Of a DNA stretch of 64,000 bases, positions 10,431 through 22,482 are shown piece by piece. Within the stretch, counting starts at the first letter, position 1; each line of letters begins with the position of its first letter. Below the pieces are notes generated by a model. It was not told where the DNA came from. It made no database searches and worked only from the letters and a program-made list of their open reading frames with translations. Source of the DNA: Rapana venosa (taxonomy: Eukaryota; Mollusca; Gastropoda; Neogastropoda; Muricidae); the NCBI GenBank assembly GCA_028751875.1, contig CM054156.1:53617809-53681808 (forward strand). The letters run 5' to 3'. The position numbers and the translations under genes were made by a program.

Positions 10431-11657
10431 AAGTCAAGTCAAGTCAAGTCAAACTTTTATTTTCAGATGGTACATTGAATAAGCAGTGCATTTGCTTTTT
10501 TTCATCAAGCCATCTATCTAAAGAAAAAAAGCGAGAAAAAAAGATAATATATATGCAGACATAGAATAAAAAACCTAATCAATGGTAAACCATACAAATC
10601 AAACAAGAAAAGACAATAACATAATCCATACATGGAATTAAAAACAAAACAAAAAAACCTGAAAAATATTAAAACATACAATTGAAATAATTCAAAAATC
10701 TTGAAAATATATCCATTATAATACAAACAAACAAGCAACAAAAAACCCTCACCCATATCCCCTTCACCAAAAAAACAAACAAAGACGACAAAACAAAATT
10801 TAAAGAAAAAGACACACCAACTGCTTCCCTCCCACACCCCCTCACACACACTTACACACAAAAACCTTCAACCATACACACAACTGAATAAAGCAAATAA
10901 AAAAGATAAACCAACAAGAATAACCACAACAAGCAAATAAACAAACAAACACAAACATATGTACACAAGAACAACAGCGACAATAACTAGCATAAGACAA
11001 GAATAACAGCCAAAGCAAAGAAGAACAATACAGAACTAACAAAAGCCGAAAAAAAAGTCCAAAATAGCCCTTCCCCCTCCCCAAGAAAAACCACCCTAAA
11101 ACCCAAAACAAACAAACAAAAAGCAAAATTGAACAGAACTCCACCCCCACCATTACCAACAATAACAACAACAAAATGGATATAAACAAAGGAAACTGAT
11201 GTATAGTTTCCTTTTAAATCATTTAAACACTTGCATGCACATAGGCACCCTCACCCATATCCCCTTCAGCACATATACTCATATATAAGGAAAATGAGAT
11301 ATAACCAAGCAGACATTGGATTCAGAGCAAAAAAGTATAACAAAGACATCCATTCACTCCCTTTCCACACGCATGTACATGTGGTTTTTTTATTTAAGGC
11401 AGAACAACGGTAATCCTTCCATCAAAGAATAAATTCAGGCAATATAAACCCACCCAGCAATACTAACATCAGCAATAACAATTTAGGTCATCTAACACAA
11501 TGAAAAAGAAAATAAACAGCGACAAAATAAAATAAATCAGCATATTTTTGTGTAACACAAAAACGTAAAAAGCCCCAAACATCAAGAAAGTAAAAATCAA
11601 AAACCGAACCAATTACACAGCACACACCCACTCACACACGTGTAACACACACACACA

Positions 11658-11698
<41 letters not shown>

Positions 11699-12160
11699 TA
11701 CACACACACTCACACACACATACAGCAGAATCAAAGCGTGTTTGGGTCGATATCATATCAACCCATACGTAGATTAATGCTTACACATGTACTCTATATG
11801 AATATGAAAACTTGGGTCATATCTTATTTTAATGACAAGAATAACGTCAGTGACACTTTAATGACTCTCTTAAGTTTACAAGTTGTGTTCTGAACTTTTA
11901 TTCATGAAATATCTTTTTAGATGTGTTTTATACTGATTTTTGCTTTTCATACATTTCAAATTTTGGGGGAGTTAATTCCATAGGTCACTGCCTGAATACA
12001 AGAGGCTCGATTTATATAGATTTTTTCTGGGTCTTGGAAATGTTAGCAAATGGTTGTGTCTATGTTGGTTAACTTTGAAAGCTTTGGTAATCTTCGGAGG
12101 TGTATTTTGATTAACAACTTTGTGCAAAACACAGCTTTATTTAATAAAAGTCGGTTGACC
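10431..12160 (-). mobile_element. LINE-B 3' portion with long A-rich 3' UTR
   Basis: The 3' end on the minus strand is a pentanucleotide tract, seen on the plus strand as (CAAGT)n at 10431-10450. Next to it is a AAACTTTTATTTTCAGATGG block that recurs at 31403 and 40806. The following 1.3 kb is A-rich on the plus strand and includes a CA tract at 11640-11725. From about 11830 to 12150 the sequence matches the C-terminal region of the LINE-B copy at 32750-33000 (for example the TTTGGGGGAGTTAATTCC block). The element is 5' truncated. Confidence 0.75.
11640..11725. repeat. (CA)n microsatellite in LINE-B 3' UTR
   Basis: Interrupted CA repeats of about 85 bp. Confidence 0.95.
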
Positions 12161-12161
12161 A

Positions 12162-12245
12162 AATTAACAAAACTGAATACACACGGGGACTGGATGAAAA
12201 AAGCGCATAAGTGCTTATTCCATTATCCTCGAAATAGAAGAATTT
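12162..12245 (+). mobile_element. SINE family 3, 3' end
   Basis: The CACACGGGGACTGGATG block, the GCGCATAAGTGCTTATTCC block and the ATTATCCTCGAAATA block are the 3' end of family 3 in plus orientation. The piece abuts LINE-B on its left. Confidence 0.75.
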
Positions 12246-12247
12246 TA

Positions 12248-12510
12248 AAAAGTGTACGAAGTCGGTGAGGGCGGGACCATGGTCTAGGACTGATCCAGCT
12301 AAGAGAGACAAAAGAGTACTATCAACGACAAATTTGACCAGAAAGGAATTTTGATGGCTGCTTCTGCAATCATCTGTTTATAAAATGTACAGAAGTGGCA
12401 AATGAACTCAATCCTGTGGAGAATCAGTACAGGTAAATCTAACCAATGAATATAATCTGTTGGCAAAATCGACCTCAATCAACTATTTTCTTAATCAAGT
12501 GTAATCAAAC
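12248..12510 (-). mobile_element. LINE-C RT fragment
   Basis: The sequence from AAGTCGGTGAGGGCGGGACC to about 12500 aligns with 55630-55930, which encodes part of a LINE RT on the minus strand. The copy has decayed and no long frame survives. Confidence 0.65.
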
Positions 12511-13002
12511 TGGCTTACGAATAGTTCAACAAGTAGCGAAGCTATACCTGAATGGGAAACATCAGAGACTTCAGGCCATGGACCATCCTCTCTCACAACC
12601 AGAAGAACACTGACCACAGAAAGAGGGACAATACAAGGTCTCACAGGGTTAGTACCCGTGATCCCATGTTCAATACACCCATGATGATGAGTTGAGAGTT
12701 ATATTATAGTCCCAGCGGAAATATATCCGATTTAGGGACTGGAGTCGCAAGTCATCCCACTGGACCTCCTCGTGCCATCCTGGAGATAGTACAATGCTGA
12801 TGAATGCAAACCAGGCCCATGCAGGAAAAAAAGTGCCGCGCATGAGCCCATATTATAGCATAATATTACACCTATTTTGATTGGTTGGTATTTATAGTTT
12901 GTTATTTGACTTTCACAATTTCTCAAAAGTGTTATCAAAAACAAAAGTAAGTACTAACAATATCGTATTTTTTCCTTCTTAAAAATAGTTACTTACACTA
13001 TA
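12511..13002. other. Unassigned sequence, also present inverted at 61.97-62.45 kb
   Basis: I recognise no gene. The segment, including the GGACTGGAGTCGCAAGTC block, reappears in reverse orientation in the low-quality block near 62.2 kb, so it belongs to the inverted-copy relation described under findings. Confidence 0.6.
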
Positions 13003-13926
13003 ATAATAATAATAATAATAATAATTGGACCTTATATAGCGCTATATCTTGCAAAGACAAATCAAAGCGCATGCATTCAACCTAATCTTACACAGTCATG
13101 CAACCAGTGACAAATAATCAATAGTTTAAACAAACAGATATTTACAAACATGGTGCCTGCAGAAAAAATCTATGAAATAAAATTTCAATCGTCAAATGTT
13201 TTTCAAAAGCACACACACACTCACACAGATCGTATACTTTAGCAGGGTGATAGGGCATGAGTTAGTGAAGGTGGGATAGATCTGATATGAAACAGGAGGG
13301 GGAAATCTTAGGTTTGAAATAAATATGTCTTGAGGCTGGATTTAAAATTGTCATAACTAGATTTCTGGCGAAGATAGAGAGGGAGCTCATTCCAGGTCGA
13401 TGGACCCAAAATAGAGAAAGAGCGGCGGATTCGTAAGCACAAGGTATCTGCAGTAGAGCGGAGGGAACGTGAAGGAGTGTACAGGTTAAGACATTCACAG
13501 AGGTAGGAGGGTGCAGTTTTGTGGAGACATTTGTAACAGAGGGTACTGATCTTATACACTCTCTGTGGCAAGGCAGCCAGTGGAGATATTGCAAGACAGG
13601 GATAATGTGCTCAGATTTTTGTATTTCTGAGAACTAGTCGAGCTGCGGAGTTTTGTATACATTGAAGGGAGTGGATAGATGATTATGGCAGACCAGACAA
13701 AAAAGAATTGCAATAGTCCAGACGTGAAAGAATGAGAGAAGTGACAAGTTTGGCTGTTGCATTGGTGGACAGGTACTTTCGAATTACACTAATACGCTGT
13801 AATTGATAGTAGCACGACATTGATAGTAGCAGGACTGACAGGGCTGGGTGATGATTTTTTTTCATAGAGAGTGTGTTGTCGATAAGGACACCTAGATACT
13901 TCACAGCAGTGGATAGAGGGACTGAT
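13003..13926 (-). mobile_element. 5'-truncated L2-like LINE with empty-site counterpart
   Basis: The (AAT)n end at 13003, the tail block (TTATATAGCGCTATATCTTG on the plus strand), a short CA tract near 13208 and the RT C-terminal frames (13308-13571, 13683-13904, with frameshifts) identify the family. ACTATA flanks it at 12997-13002 and 13927-13932 as a likely target-site duplication. The inverted copy near 61.95 kb has the two flanks joined without the element. Confidence 0.9.
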
Positions 13927-13932
13927 ACTATA

Positions 13933-14587
13933 CATATAACTTAAAATATGATTAGCTCCCCACATCAGCAACTATAATCAAAACAGTACAAGGGAAGGAA
14001 CTATGTGGGCAGTTAACTCTTGCATGCCCTAGCACGTCTCTACAACCCCTAGTTGCACATTAGGGCCAAATCTCCAGATAAGACCCATTTGTGCATAACA
14101 GATTTCTCAATTAACAAAGTGGTGATTAACGAATTGGTGGTTTCTCATCATTGGTAATACCAAACACAAAAACTACCTATTTATGAGAGGTGTTACAATA
14201 TACTTGCTCCCCAAAACTATCATTTGGTGTTACACTATACCCATAAACAGAGAGCAGTCATATGCCAGTAACATCCTCCACACACATATAATTTTGTGCA
14301 CATACAGAAGTCCCTTTTATTCAGTCAGAAGACTTTCTAAAATGATAGCACGAATAATTATGGCAAAACATTTTTCAACAGTCAAGAAGATCAAATACAC
14401 CTCCAAATGACACAGATTTTAATGTTGACACAAACAGCTCTTGGTGAGAGTCAGAATGCCTCATTAATGAAGATGAGACGGCCACCAAACAGCTTCAATG
14501 CAGAAAGTCACCAGGCGTTGATCATATTCCAGGGGAGGTGCTGATGCACTCGGGAGTCGGTGGGCTAAGAGCTAGGCATTACCTATG
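13933..14587. other. Unassigned sequence, also inverted at 61.4-61.93 kb
   Basis: No gene is recognised. Landmarks such as GATTAGCTCCCCACATCAG and GGGAGGTGCTGATGCACTC have reverse-complement counterparts in 61.35-61.95 kb. Confidence 0.6.
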
Positions 14588-14593
14588 ATATAA

Positions 14594-17500
14594 TGTCTGA
14601 GTTGCTTTTGCGCCTGATGGCTGCATCGGTGTGTGGCTCTGTGAAAGTGTGTGATTTTTGTGTTTTCTGTTATGGTATGAGGACAATTTTATATCACTGT
14701 GTTTTTGTTTGTGTTTTTCTCTGGATTCTAACGGTCAGACCAGTTTTACTTGAAATTGCCTATTTTGTAAAATATTTCAATTCTAAATTGTTCATCTTGT
14801 AAATATTTTTGTTTGAAAAATGGCAACATGATGATTTGTGTTTACCTTGCTGTACTAGCTTTTGCCACCCTTTCTACCTTGCCCCTGCTGCAGCGTGATA
14901 AACTGCACGTGTTTCACGAACTTCATCCACCACCACCACCACCAACATCCAGCTTTCCTCACTCCAGCCCAATGACACACACCACTGTAGATCTGAGAAC
15001 ACTATTCTTACGTGAAATTGGCCGCAAACAAAACGGACTTGATGAAGCTACAAAGCAACATATTTCAAATCTAGGTATTCATCGCAGAAAAACCAGAAGA
15101 GGATCACGTGCAGGCAGACGTCATCGCCTGCAGTGTGCCCGGCCTCCACGTATCTCCCCCCTCACCTCTGACCTCACTTCCGTAACCACTGACTACGCTG
15201 CCTAATCTTCCCGTGACATGCTTCCCCCTGTTACTGATTTATCTTCTATGTGTGAAAAGACTTTTCTTGATTGTAATGTGCTTCATGCTGTGTACAAAGA
15301 TTCAGATCCCCTGCCTGACTCAGTTCCTTTACCACCCTCCACACCTGACTCACCACGTAAACTCTTGTCTGTTCTCCCACTGTCTACTTATCTGCCATCG
15401 CCTTCATCTTCTTCCTCAGATCCTTGTCCTAACTCACCACTTTCTCCTTCAACCTCTCCGTCTCCTTCAAATCTTCTTCACATCTGTCTGCACAATGCAC
15501 AATCTGTTTGCCCAGATGGAAAGGCTGATTTTCTTTCCGGTTTTATCTTTGAAAAAAAACCTAGATTTAACTTTTCTCACAGAAACATGGTTAAAACAAC
15601 AAGGCCATGAACCTATGATAAAACAGCTAACACCACCTGGCTATAAGACTCTTTCCTTCCCCCCGACTCTCCCGTGGAGGTGGCATCGCTGTCGTTTACA
15701 AGGACACGCTGCATCCGGCTCTTTCTTTCTGCCACTCCCTCCCTTTCTCACCGGAATCTTTCGAAGTCTGTGAACTCAACCTCAACCTACCCGGCCATTC
15801 TGTCACTTTCTGCTGCCTTTACCGCCCACCTCCCAGCCGTAAAAACAATCTGACATCTTCCCTTTTTCATCAAGATATCCAATCTCTCCTTGATCACTAC
15901 AGCCTCTCTCCCAAGAGACTTATCATTCTTGGCGACTTTAACTTCCACTTTGACAACCAGTCTTCTCACGATGTCAAACGTCTTTCTCTTTATTTGTCTA
16001 ACCACTCTCTGTCCCAGCTGGTAAATGAAGCTACACACAGATCGGGTCATATTTTAGATTGGCTCATCACTGATGTTTCACAAGATCTCATCAGGTCTGT
16101 ATCCGTCACCAATGAACTGCTTTCTGACCATTCTGCCATTCTTTTCTTTCTCAACATTGCAAGGCCTATTAAAAAGAAAAAGTGCGTCACCCGTCGCAAT
16201 CTCAAGGCCATAGATATCCAAACTTTCTCTACCCAAGCTGCTGAACGCCTACCACTATTCCCTGACCACAGTGACCCGTCTAAACACTACAACACTGTTC
16301 TTGGCCAACTGCTCGATGACACGCGCCTCCCACCGACCTCATTCTTCCTGATAGGCCCTGCGCCCCATGGTACACCCATGATATCCTGGTCGCAAAACGC
16401 AAACGCCGACAACTCGAGCGACAATGGCGCAAAACAAAAACTGAAATAAATAAACAACTCTTTCGAAAACAAATCAACAAAGTCAAAACCTAAATCCATT
16501 CAGCAAAGAAAAAGTATTACTCTGCTCAAGATCTTGATGCTACGTCCATGAAATCTCTCTTTTCCCTCACCTCAACTCTTCTGGGATCCGCAAAGGCAAC
16601 GCCTCTACCCACTGTTCACAGCCCTTCTGATCTTCCTGCTATATTTTCTTCATTCTTCTCTGACAAAGTCCGCAACATTCGCTCCAGACTGGATCAGACT
16701 TCTTTCCAACCCGCACCTCCTGATCCCCAATTCACTGGCATTCCTCTCCTTTTCTTTCATCCAACAAGTGAGAATGAAATCAAGACAATTCTGAAAGAAA
16801 TGACAATAAAATCATGTGATCTCGATCCTATACCTCCTTCTCTTCTCACTCAGTGCATTCCACAGCTCATACCCACTATCACGAAAATAGTAAACTGATC
16901 TCTTCTCCCAGGAATTTTGCCATCAGCTCTCAAAACTGCTATAGTTACACCTCTACTCAAAAAGCACGACCTCGACCCTAACATTCTGAAGAATTACAGA
17001 CCTGTTTCTAACCTACCTTTTATCTCTAAAGTCCTTGAAAAAGTTGTTCTGAAACAACTCAATAGCCATCTTCATTTCAACAATCTCCTTCCCCCTTTTC
17101 AGTCTGCCTATCGTGCCAACCACAGCACCGAGACTACCCTAGTCCACACCTTAAACACGCTATTGCACGCTTCTGACTCAGGAAAAAATATCCCTTCTCA
17201 CTCTCCTCGACTTGTCTGCAGCCTTCGACACTATAGACCACTCAATTCTTCTCTACCGTCTCCAAAACACGTCTGGTATTAAAGACACAGCCCTCACCTG
17301 GTTCAGTTCATACCTTACAGACCGATTCCACACAGTTACAGTAAATAAGATTCAATCAGCACCTGCCAAACTGGAATGTGGAGTCCCACAGGGGTCAGTT
17401 CTCGGCCCTGTTCTTTTCACTCTCTACACTGCCCCACTTTCACATATAATAAACCGTCATCAAATCAGCCATCATTTTTATGCAGACGACTCTCGGATTC

Positions 17501-18636
17501 TTAGCAGTGAAACTCCCGAAAATCTGCCTTCTCTCTTGACAAATATGTCCTGCTGCCTTCAAGATATTCAAAATTGGATGATAGAGAACAAGTTACAACT
17601 AAATGCAGATAAAACCGAAGCCATGCTTATAGGGACCAAACACAAACTCTCTTCCATAACAACAGCTTCAATAGAATTCGGCAATACGTCTGTCCCTCTG
17701 TCCACTGTAGTGAAATATCTAGGGGTAGTTATCAATAACACGCTCTCCATGCAAAAATTCATCACCCAAACCTGCAAGTCGTGCTACTATCAATTACGGT
17801 GCATTAGTGCATTTCTTAAGTATCTGTCCACTAATGCAACATCCAAACTAGTCACATCTCTCATTCTCTCACGTCTGGACTATTGCAATTCTCTTCTGGC
17901 TGGTCTGCCAGCATTATCTATCCACCCTCTTCAACGTATACAAAACTCTGCAGCTCGACTAGTCCTCAGAAAGAAAAAAAATCTGAGCACATTACTCCTC
18001 TCTTGCGATCTCTTCACTGGCTGCCTGTGCCACAGAGGGTAAACTATAAGATCTGTACCTTCTGTTACAAAAGTCTCCACAAAACAGCACCTTCCTACCT
18101 CTGTGAATGTCTTCACTTGTACACTCCTTCTCGTTCCCTCCGCTCTGTTGCAGATACCTTGTGCTTAAGAATACCTAGATTCAACCAGTCCACTGTTGGC
18201 CGTCGATCTTTCTCTGTTTCTGGTCCAGTGATCTGGAACGACCTCCCTCTCTCCCTTCGTCAAAAGCCTACCTATGATGCTTTTAAATCCAGCCTAAAGA
18301 CGCATTTATTTCAAACCTAAGATTATCCCCTCTTGTTTCATCGTATTTCTGTCCCTGCCCTCAATAATCCCCCCTCCCCATCAGCCTGCCCGAGTGTACA
18401 ACCTTTGTGTGTGTGTGGGGGGGGGGGGGGGGGGGGTGCGCGCGTGTGTTTACATTTGTATTTGTAAAAACTGTTGATTTGTTGCGTGTGTGTGTTTACA
18501 TTTGAATTTGTAAAAATCTATTAATTGTAACTGGCTGCATGTGAAAGACTAGGATGAATGAGAGCGCTTTGAGTTGTTTTTTGCAAGATATAGCGCTGTA
18601 TAAATTCCATGTATTATTATTATTATTATTATTGTT
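14594..18636 (+). mobile_element. Near full-length L2-like LINE (about 4.04 kb)
   Basis: The element runs from a short 5' UTR (about 220 bp) through a basic N-terminal region, an APE-type endonuclease and an RT to a 3' UTR with G and GT runs, a conserved tail (GCGCTTTGAGTTG, then AGCGCTGTATAAATTCCATG) and a (ATT)n end. ATATAA flanks it at 14588-14593 and 18637-18642. The inverted copy at 61.33-61.36 kb joins the same flanks without the element, which fixes both ends and shows this is the whole insertion. The CR1/L2 group is clear, and L2 is the best-fitting clade from motif wording. Confidence 0.92.
14813..18320 (+). pseudogene. L2-like LINE polyprotein (endonuclease + RT), broken
   Basis: The intended protein has a basic N terminus (HRRKTRRGSRAGRR) and an endonuclease with LTETWL near 15580, RGGGIAVVYKD at 15673, LGDFNFHF near 15930 and a SDHSAI box near 16125. 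The RT has NYRPVSNLPF near 17000, AFDTID near 17220, GVPQGSVLGP near 17385, YADDSR near 17480 and the terminal FKSSLKTHLFQT. It would nick target DNA and copy LINE RNA there. Stops occur near 15203, 16490 and 16896. Frameshifts fall near 15555, 15660, 16360, 17186 and 17974, several of them in A or C homopolymers, so some may be sequencing errors rather than decay. All catalytic boxes I can see are retained. It is probably inactive as assembled. Confidence 0.9.
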
Positions 18637-18639
18637 ATA

Positions 18640-18810
18640 TAAACTGTGAAAGACCGGTCAGGGGCCAGCAGACTGCAAGTCAAGAGAATTTGTCATGCTC
18701 CTCAAGAGCAGATAACATATCACAAGATTGTAAGAGCTACAGGAGGCTAGCCCTTATCTGTCTTTAAGCAAGATATTGCTTATCATAGAATTAAAATAAG
18801 ATAAAACAAA
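18640..18810. other. Unique flank shared with inverted copy
   Basis: The GAAAGACCGGTCAGGGGCC block and the TATCACAAGATTGTAAGAGC block match in reverse at 61.2-61.34 kb. No gene is recognised. Confidence 0.7.
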
Positions 18811-18897
18811 ATTTACACGCATGCACACAGGGACTTGATGTAGAAATGAAAAGCACATAAGTGTTTATTCATCATCCTCAAAATAAAGATTTTAAAT
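18811..18897 (+). mobile_element. SINE family 3, 3' fragment
   Basis: The fragment carries the CACAGGGACTTGATGTAG, AAGCACATAAGTGTTTATTC and ATCATCCTCAAAATAAAG blocks, the family-3 3' end. Its inverted allele lies at 61.09-61.18 kb. Confidence 0.75.
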
Positions 18898-18899
18898 AC

Positions 18900-18900
18900 A

Positions 18901-18937
<37 letters not shown>

Positions 18938-18950
18938 ACAGATACACACA
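18900..18950. repeat. (CA)n microsatellite
   Basis: A near-pure CA tract just before the large minisatellite. Confidence 0.95.
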
Positions 18951-18954
18951 CACC

Positions 18955-20447
18955 TCCACCAACAGTACTAACAGCATCAGGAGCAGCAAACCAGGATATA
19001 GTACTAACAGCATTAGGATCAGCAAGACATAGTACTGACAGCATTAGGAGCAGCAGTTCAAGACATAGTACTGACAGCATTAGGAGCAGCAAGACATAGT
19101 ACTGACAGCATTAGGAGCAGCAAGACATAGTACTGACAGCATTAGGAGCAGCAAGACATAGTACTGACAGCATTAGGAGCAGCAAGACATAGTACTGACA
19201 GCATTAGGAGCAGCAAGACATAGTACTGACAGCATTAGGAGCAGCAAGACATAGTACTGACAGCATTAGGAGCAGCAAGACATAGTACTGACAGCATTAG
19301 GAGCAGCAAGACATAGTACTGACAGCATTAGAAGTAACAGTTCAAGACAAGGTACTAACAGCATAAGGAGCAGCAAGACATAGTACTGACAGCATTAGGA
19401 GCAGCCGTTCAAGACCTAGTACTTGACAGAATTAGGACCACCACTTTAAGACTTAGTACTGACAGCATTAGGAGCAGCAAGACAGAATACTGACAGCATT
19501 AGGAGCAGCAGTTCAAGACATAGTACTGACAACATTACGAGCAGCAAGACATAGTACTGACAGCATTAGGAGCAGCAAGACAAAGTACTGACAGCATTAG
19601 GAGCAGCTATTCAAGACATAGTACTGACAACATTACGAGCAGCAAGACATAGTACTGACAGCATTAGGAGCAGCAAGACATAGTACTGACAGCATTAGGA
19701 GCAGCAAGACATAGTACTAACAGCATTAGGAGCAGCAAGACATAGTACTAACAGCATTAGGAGCAGCAGTTCAAGACAAAGTACTGACAGCATTAAGAGC
19801 AGCAGTTCAAGGCATAGTACTGACAGCTTTAGGAGCAGCAAGACATAGTACTGACAGCATTAGGAGCAGCAGTTCAAGGCATAGTACTGACAGCTTTAGG
19901 AGCAGCAAGACATAGTACTGACATCATTAAGAGCAGCAGTTCAAGGCATAGTACTGACAGCATTAGGAGCAGCAAGACATAGTACTGACAGCATTAGGAG
20001 CAGCAAGACATAGTACTGACAGCATTAGGAGCAGCAGTTCAAGACAGAGTACTGACAGCATTAGGAGCAGCAGTTCAAGACAAACTACTAACAGCATTAG
20101 AAGCAGCAGTTCAAGACATAGTACTGACAGCATTAGGAGCAGCAAGACATAGTACTGACAGCATTAGGAGCAGCAAGACATAGTACTAACAGCATTAGGA
20201 GTAACAGTTCAAGACAAAGTACTATCAGCATTAGGAGCAGCAAGACATAGTACTGACAGCATTAGGGAAAGCAGTTCAAGACATAATACTGACAGCATTT
20301 GGAGCAGCAAGACATAGTACTGACAGCATTTGGAGCAGCAAGACATAGTACTGACAGCATTTGGAGCAGCAAGACATAGTACTGACAGCATTAAGAGCAG
20401 CAAGACATAGTACTGACAGCATTACGAGCAGCAAGACATAGTACTGA
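18955..20447. repeat. 31/36-bp minisatellite, left part
   Basis: The basic unit is 31 bp (GACATAGTACTGACAGCATT followed by AGGAGCAGCAA). A second unit type carries a 5-bp insertion (AGTTC) and is 36 bp. About 45 units of both kinds are interspersed. Variants such as TAACAG for TGACAG are spread through the array. Minus-strand frames give Leu/Ser/Val-rich peptides that follow the repeat and are not genes. Confidence 0.97.
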
Positions 20448-20448
20448 C

Positions 20449-22151
20449 ACCCACTGCCTGTCTGAACTTCCATCCATATTTTCTGCCTTCTTTTCAGACA
20501 AAGTTCGAAACATACGCTCCAGACTTGATCAAACTCAATTCCAGCCTGCCCCTTCTGACCCCCAGTTCACTGGCACTCCTCTCTTCTCCTTCCATCCCAC
20601 AAGTGAAAAAGAAATCATGACAATTCTGAAGGAAATGACTATAAAATCATGCGACCTTGATCCCATACCTGCTCCTGTTTTCTCACAATGCCTTCCACAA
20701 CTTTTGCCTATTATCACTAAAATAGTAAACTCATCTCTTCAGTCAGGAAATTTTCCATCAGCTCTTAAAACAGCAGTAGTCACACCTCTACTGAAAAAGC
20801 ACGACCTCGATCCCAACATTCTGAAGAATTATAGGCCTGTCTCAAACTTACCCTTTGTCTCTAAAGTACTAGAAAAATTTGTTCTCAAACAGCTCAACAG
20901 TCACCTTCATTCCAATGATCTTCTTCCCACTTTTCATTCTGCCTATCGCCCCAACCACAGCACCGAAACCACCCTAGTCCATACTTTAGATACACTTCTA
21001 CTTGCTTCTGATGCAGGAAAAATCTCCCTCCTCACTCTTCTTGACTTATCTGCAGCCTTTGATACCATAGATCACTCAATTCTTCTTTCTCGCCTCCAAA
21101 ATACGTTTGGTATTAATGGCACAGCCCTCACCTGGTTTACTTCATACCTCACAGACCGGTTCCAGAAAGTTATTGTAAACAAAATTCAATCAAAACCTGT
21201 CAAAATGGAATGTGGAGTCCCGCAGGGATCAGTCCTGGGCCCTGTTCTCTTTACTCTCTACACTGCTCCACTCTCACATATAATAAACAACCACCCTATT
21301 GATTATCATTTCTATGCCGATGATACTCAGCTTCAGTGCAGCGATACTGTTGAAAACTTGCCTTCCCTCCTGACAAATATGTCCTACTGCCTTCAAGACA
21401 TTCAAAACTGGATGGCTCAGAACAAGTTACAACTTAATGCCGATAAAACCGAAGCCATGCTCATAGGGACCCAACATAAACTTTCCTCTATCACAAAAAC
21501 TTCAATAGAATTCGGCAATACGTCAGTTCCTTTGTCCAACTCTGTGAAGTATTTAGGAGTAGTTCTTGACAACACACTTTCTATGAAAAAATTCATCACC
21601 CAGACCTGCCAGTCTTGCTACTATCATTTACGGCGCATAAGCGCGATTCGTAAGTATCTGTCACCTGATGCAACTTCCAAGCTTGTCACATCTCTCATTC
21701 TTTCACGTTTAGACTACTGTAATTCTCTTTTGGCTGGCCTACCAGCATCATCTATCCACTCTCTTCAACGCATACAAAACTCTGCAGCTCGACTGGTCCT
21801 AAGAAAGAAAAAATCTGAACACATCACTCCTCTTCTGCGATCTCTTCACTGGTTGCCTGTCTCACAAAGACTGGAGTATAAAATCAGTACCCTCTGATTC
21901 AAATGTCTCCACAAATCTGCACCCTCTTATCTCTGTAACTGTCTTCACCTGTACACTCCATCCCGTTCCCTTCGTTCAGCCGCAGATATTTTGTGCTTTT
22001 GAACACCCACATTCAAACAAACCACTGTTGGCCGTCGCTCCTTCTCTGTTTCTGGTTTATCCACCTGGAATGACCTCCCTCTTTCACTTCGTCAAAAGCC
22101 TTCACTTGATTCCTTCAAATCCAGCCTCAAAACACACTTATTTCCTACCTG
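20449..22151 (+). pseudogene. L2-like reverse transcriptase with two nonsense codons
   Basis: One frame stays open from the 5' truncation point to 21897 and covers a complete RT: NYRPVSNLPFVSKVLEK near residue 65 of the Met-started frame at 20617, LLDLSAAFDTIDH (motif A), MECGVPQGSVLGPV, YADDTQ (motif C) and VKYLGVV, ending near SQRLEYKISTL. A TGA at 21895-21897 replaces a Cys codon (TGT in the sister copy near 42400). A second TGA near 22000 replaces CGA, a CpG-type change. The same frame then continues to the family terminus near 22151. No endonuclease is present. With only two substitutions this is a young copy. Confidence 0.9.
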
Positions 22152-22215
22152 AGACTTTCCCCCCACATATCTGTCCCTAATTTTCAACAGCGTCTTTCAC
22201 CTTCTAAGTGTTGTT

Positions 22216-22240
22216 CCGTGTGTGTGTGTGTGTGTGGTGT

Positions 22241-22279
<39 letters not shown>

Positions 22280-22320
22280 TGTGTCTGGTGTGTTGTGTGT
22301 GTGTGTGTGTGTGCGGCGTG
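22216..22320. repeat. (GT)n microsatellite in L2-like 3' UTR
   Basis: An interrupted GT tract between the RT stop and the conserved tail. Confidence 0.95.
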
Positions 22321-22482
22321 TGCGTGCGTAGTGCACGCGCATGGATTTGAAATCTGTTGCTCATTATGTTTAAGGAGAGTTGCATGCCTGTAAATGATTG
22401 AGTGCAAACGCTTCGATTTGTTTGTTTTTTACAAGATTCAGCGCTATATAAATTCCATATATTAATATTATTTATATTATTA

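Larger units (their letters stand above)
20448..22482 (+). mobile_element. 5'-truncated L2-like LINE inside the minisatellite
   Basis: The element interrupts the minisatellite. Similarity to L2 sister copies begins at about 20448 (CCACTGCCTGTCTGAAC) and ends with a tail block (TACAAGATTCAGCGCTATA) and an AT-rich triplet tract at about 22480. TACTGACA stands before it and TACTAACA after it, which fits a target-site duplication but could also just be repeat periodicity. A GT tract (22216-22315) sits in the 3' UTR. Confidence 0.92.
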
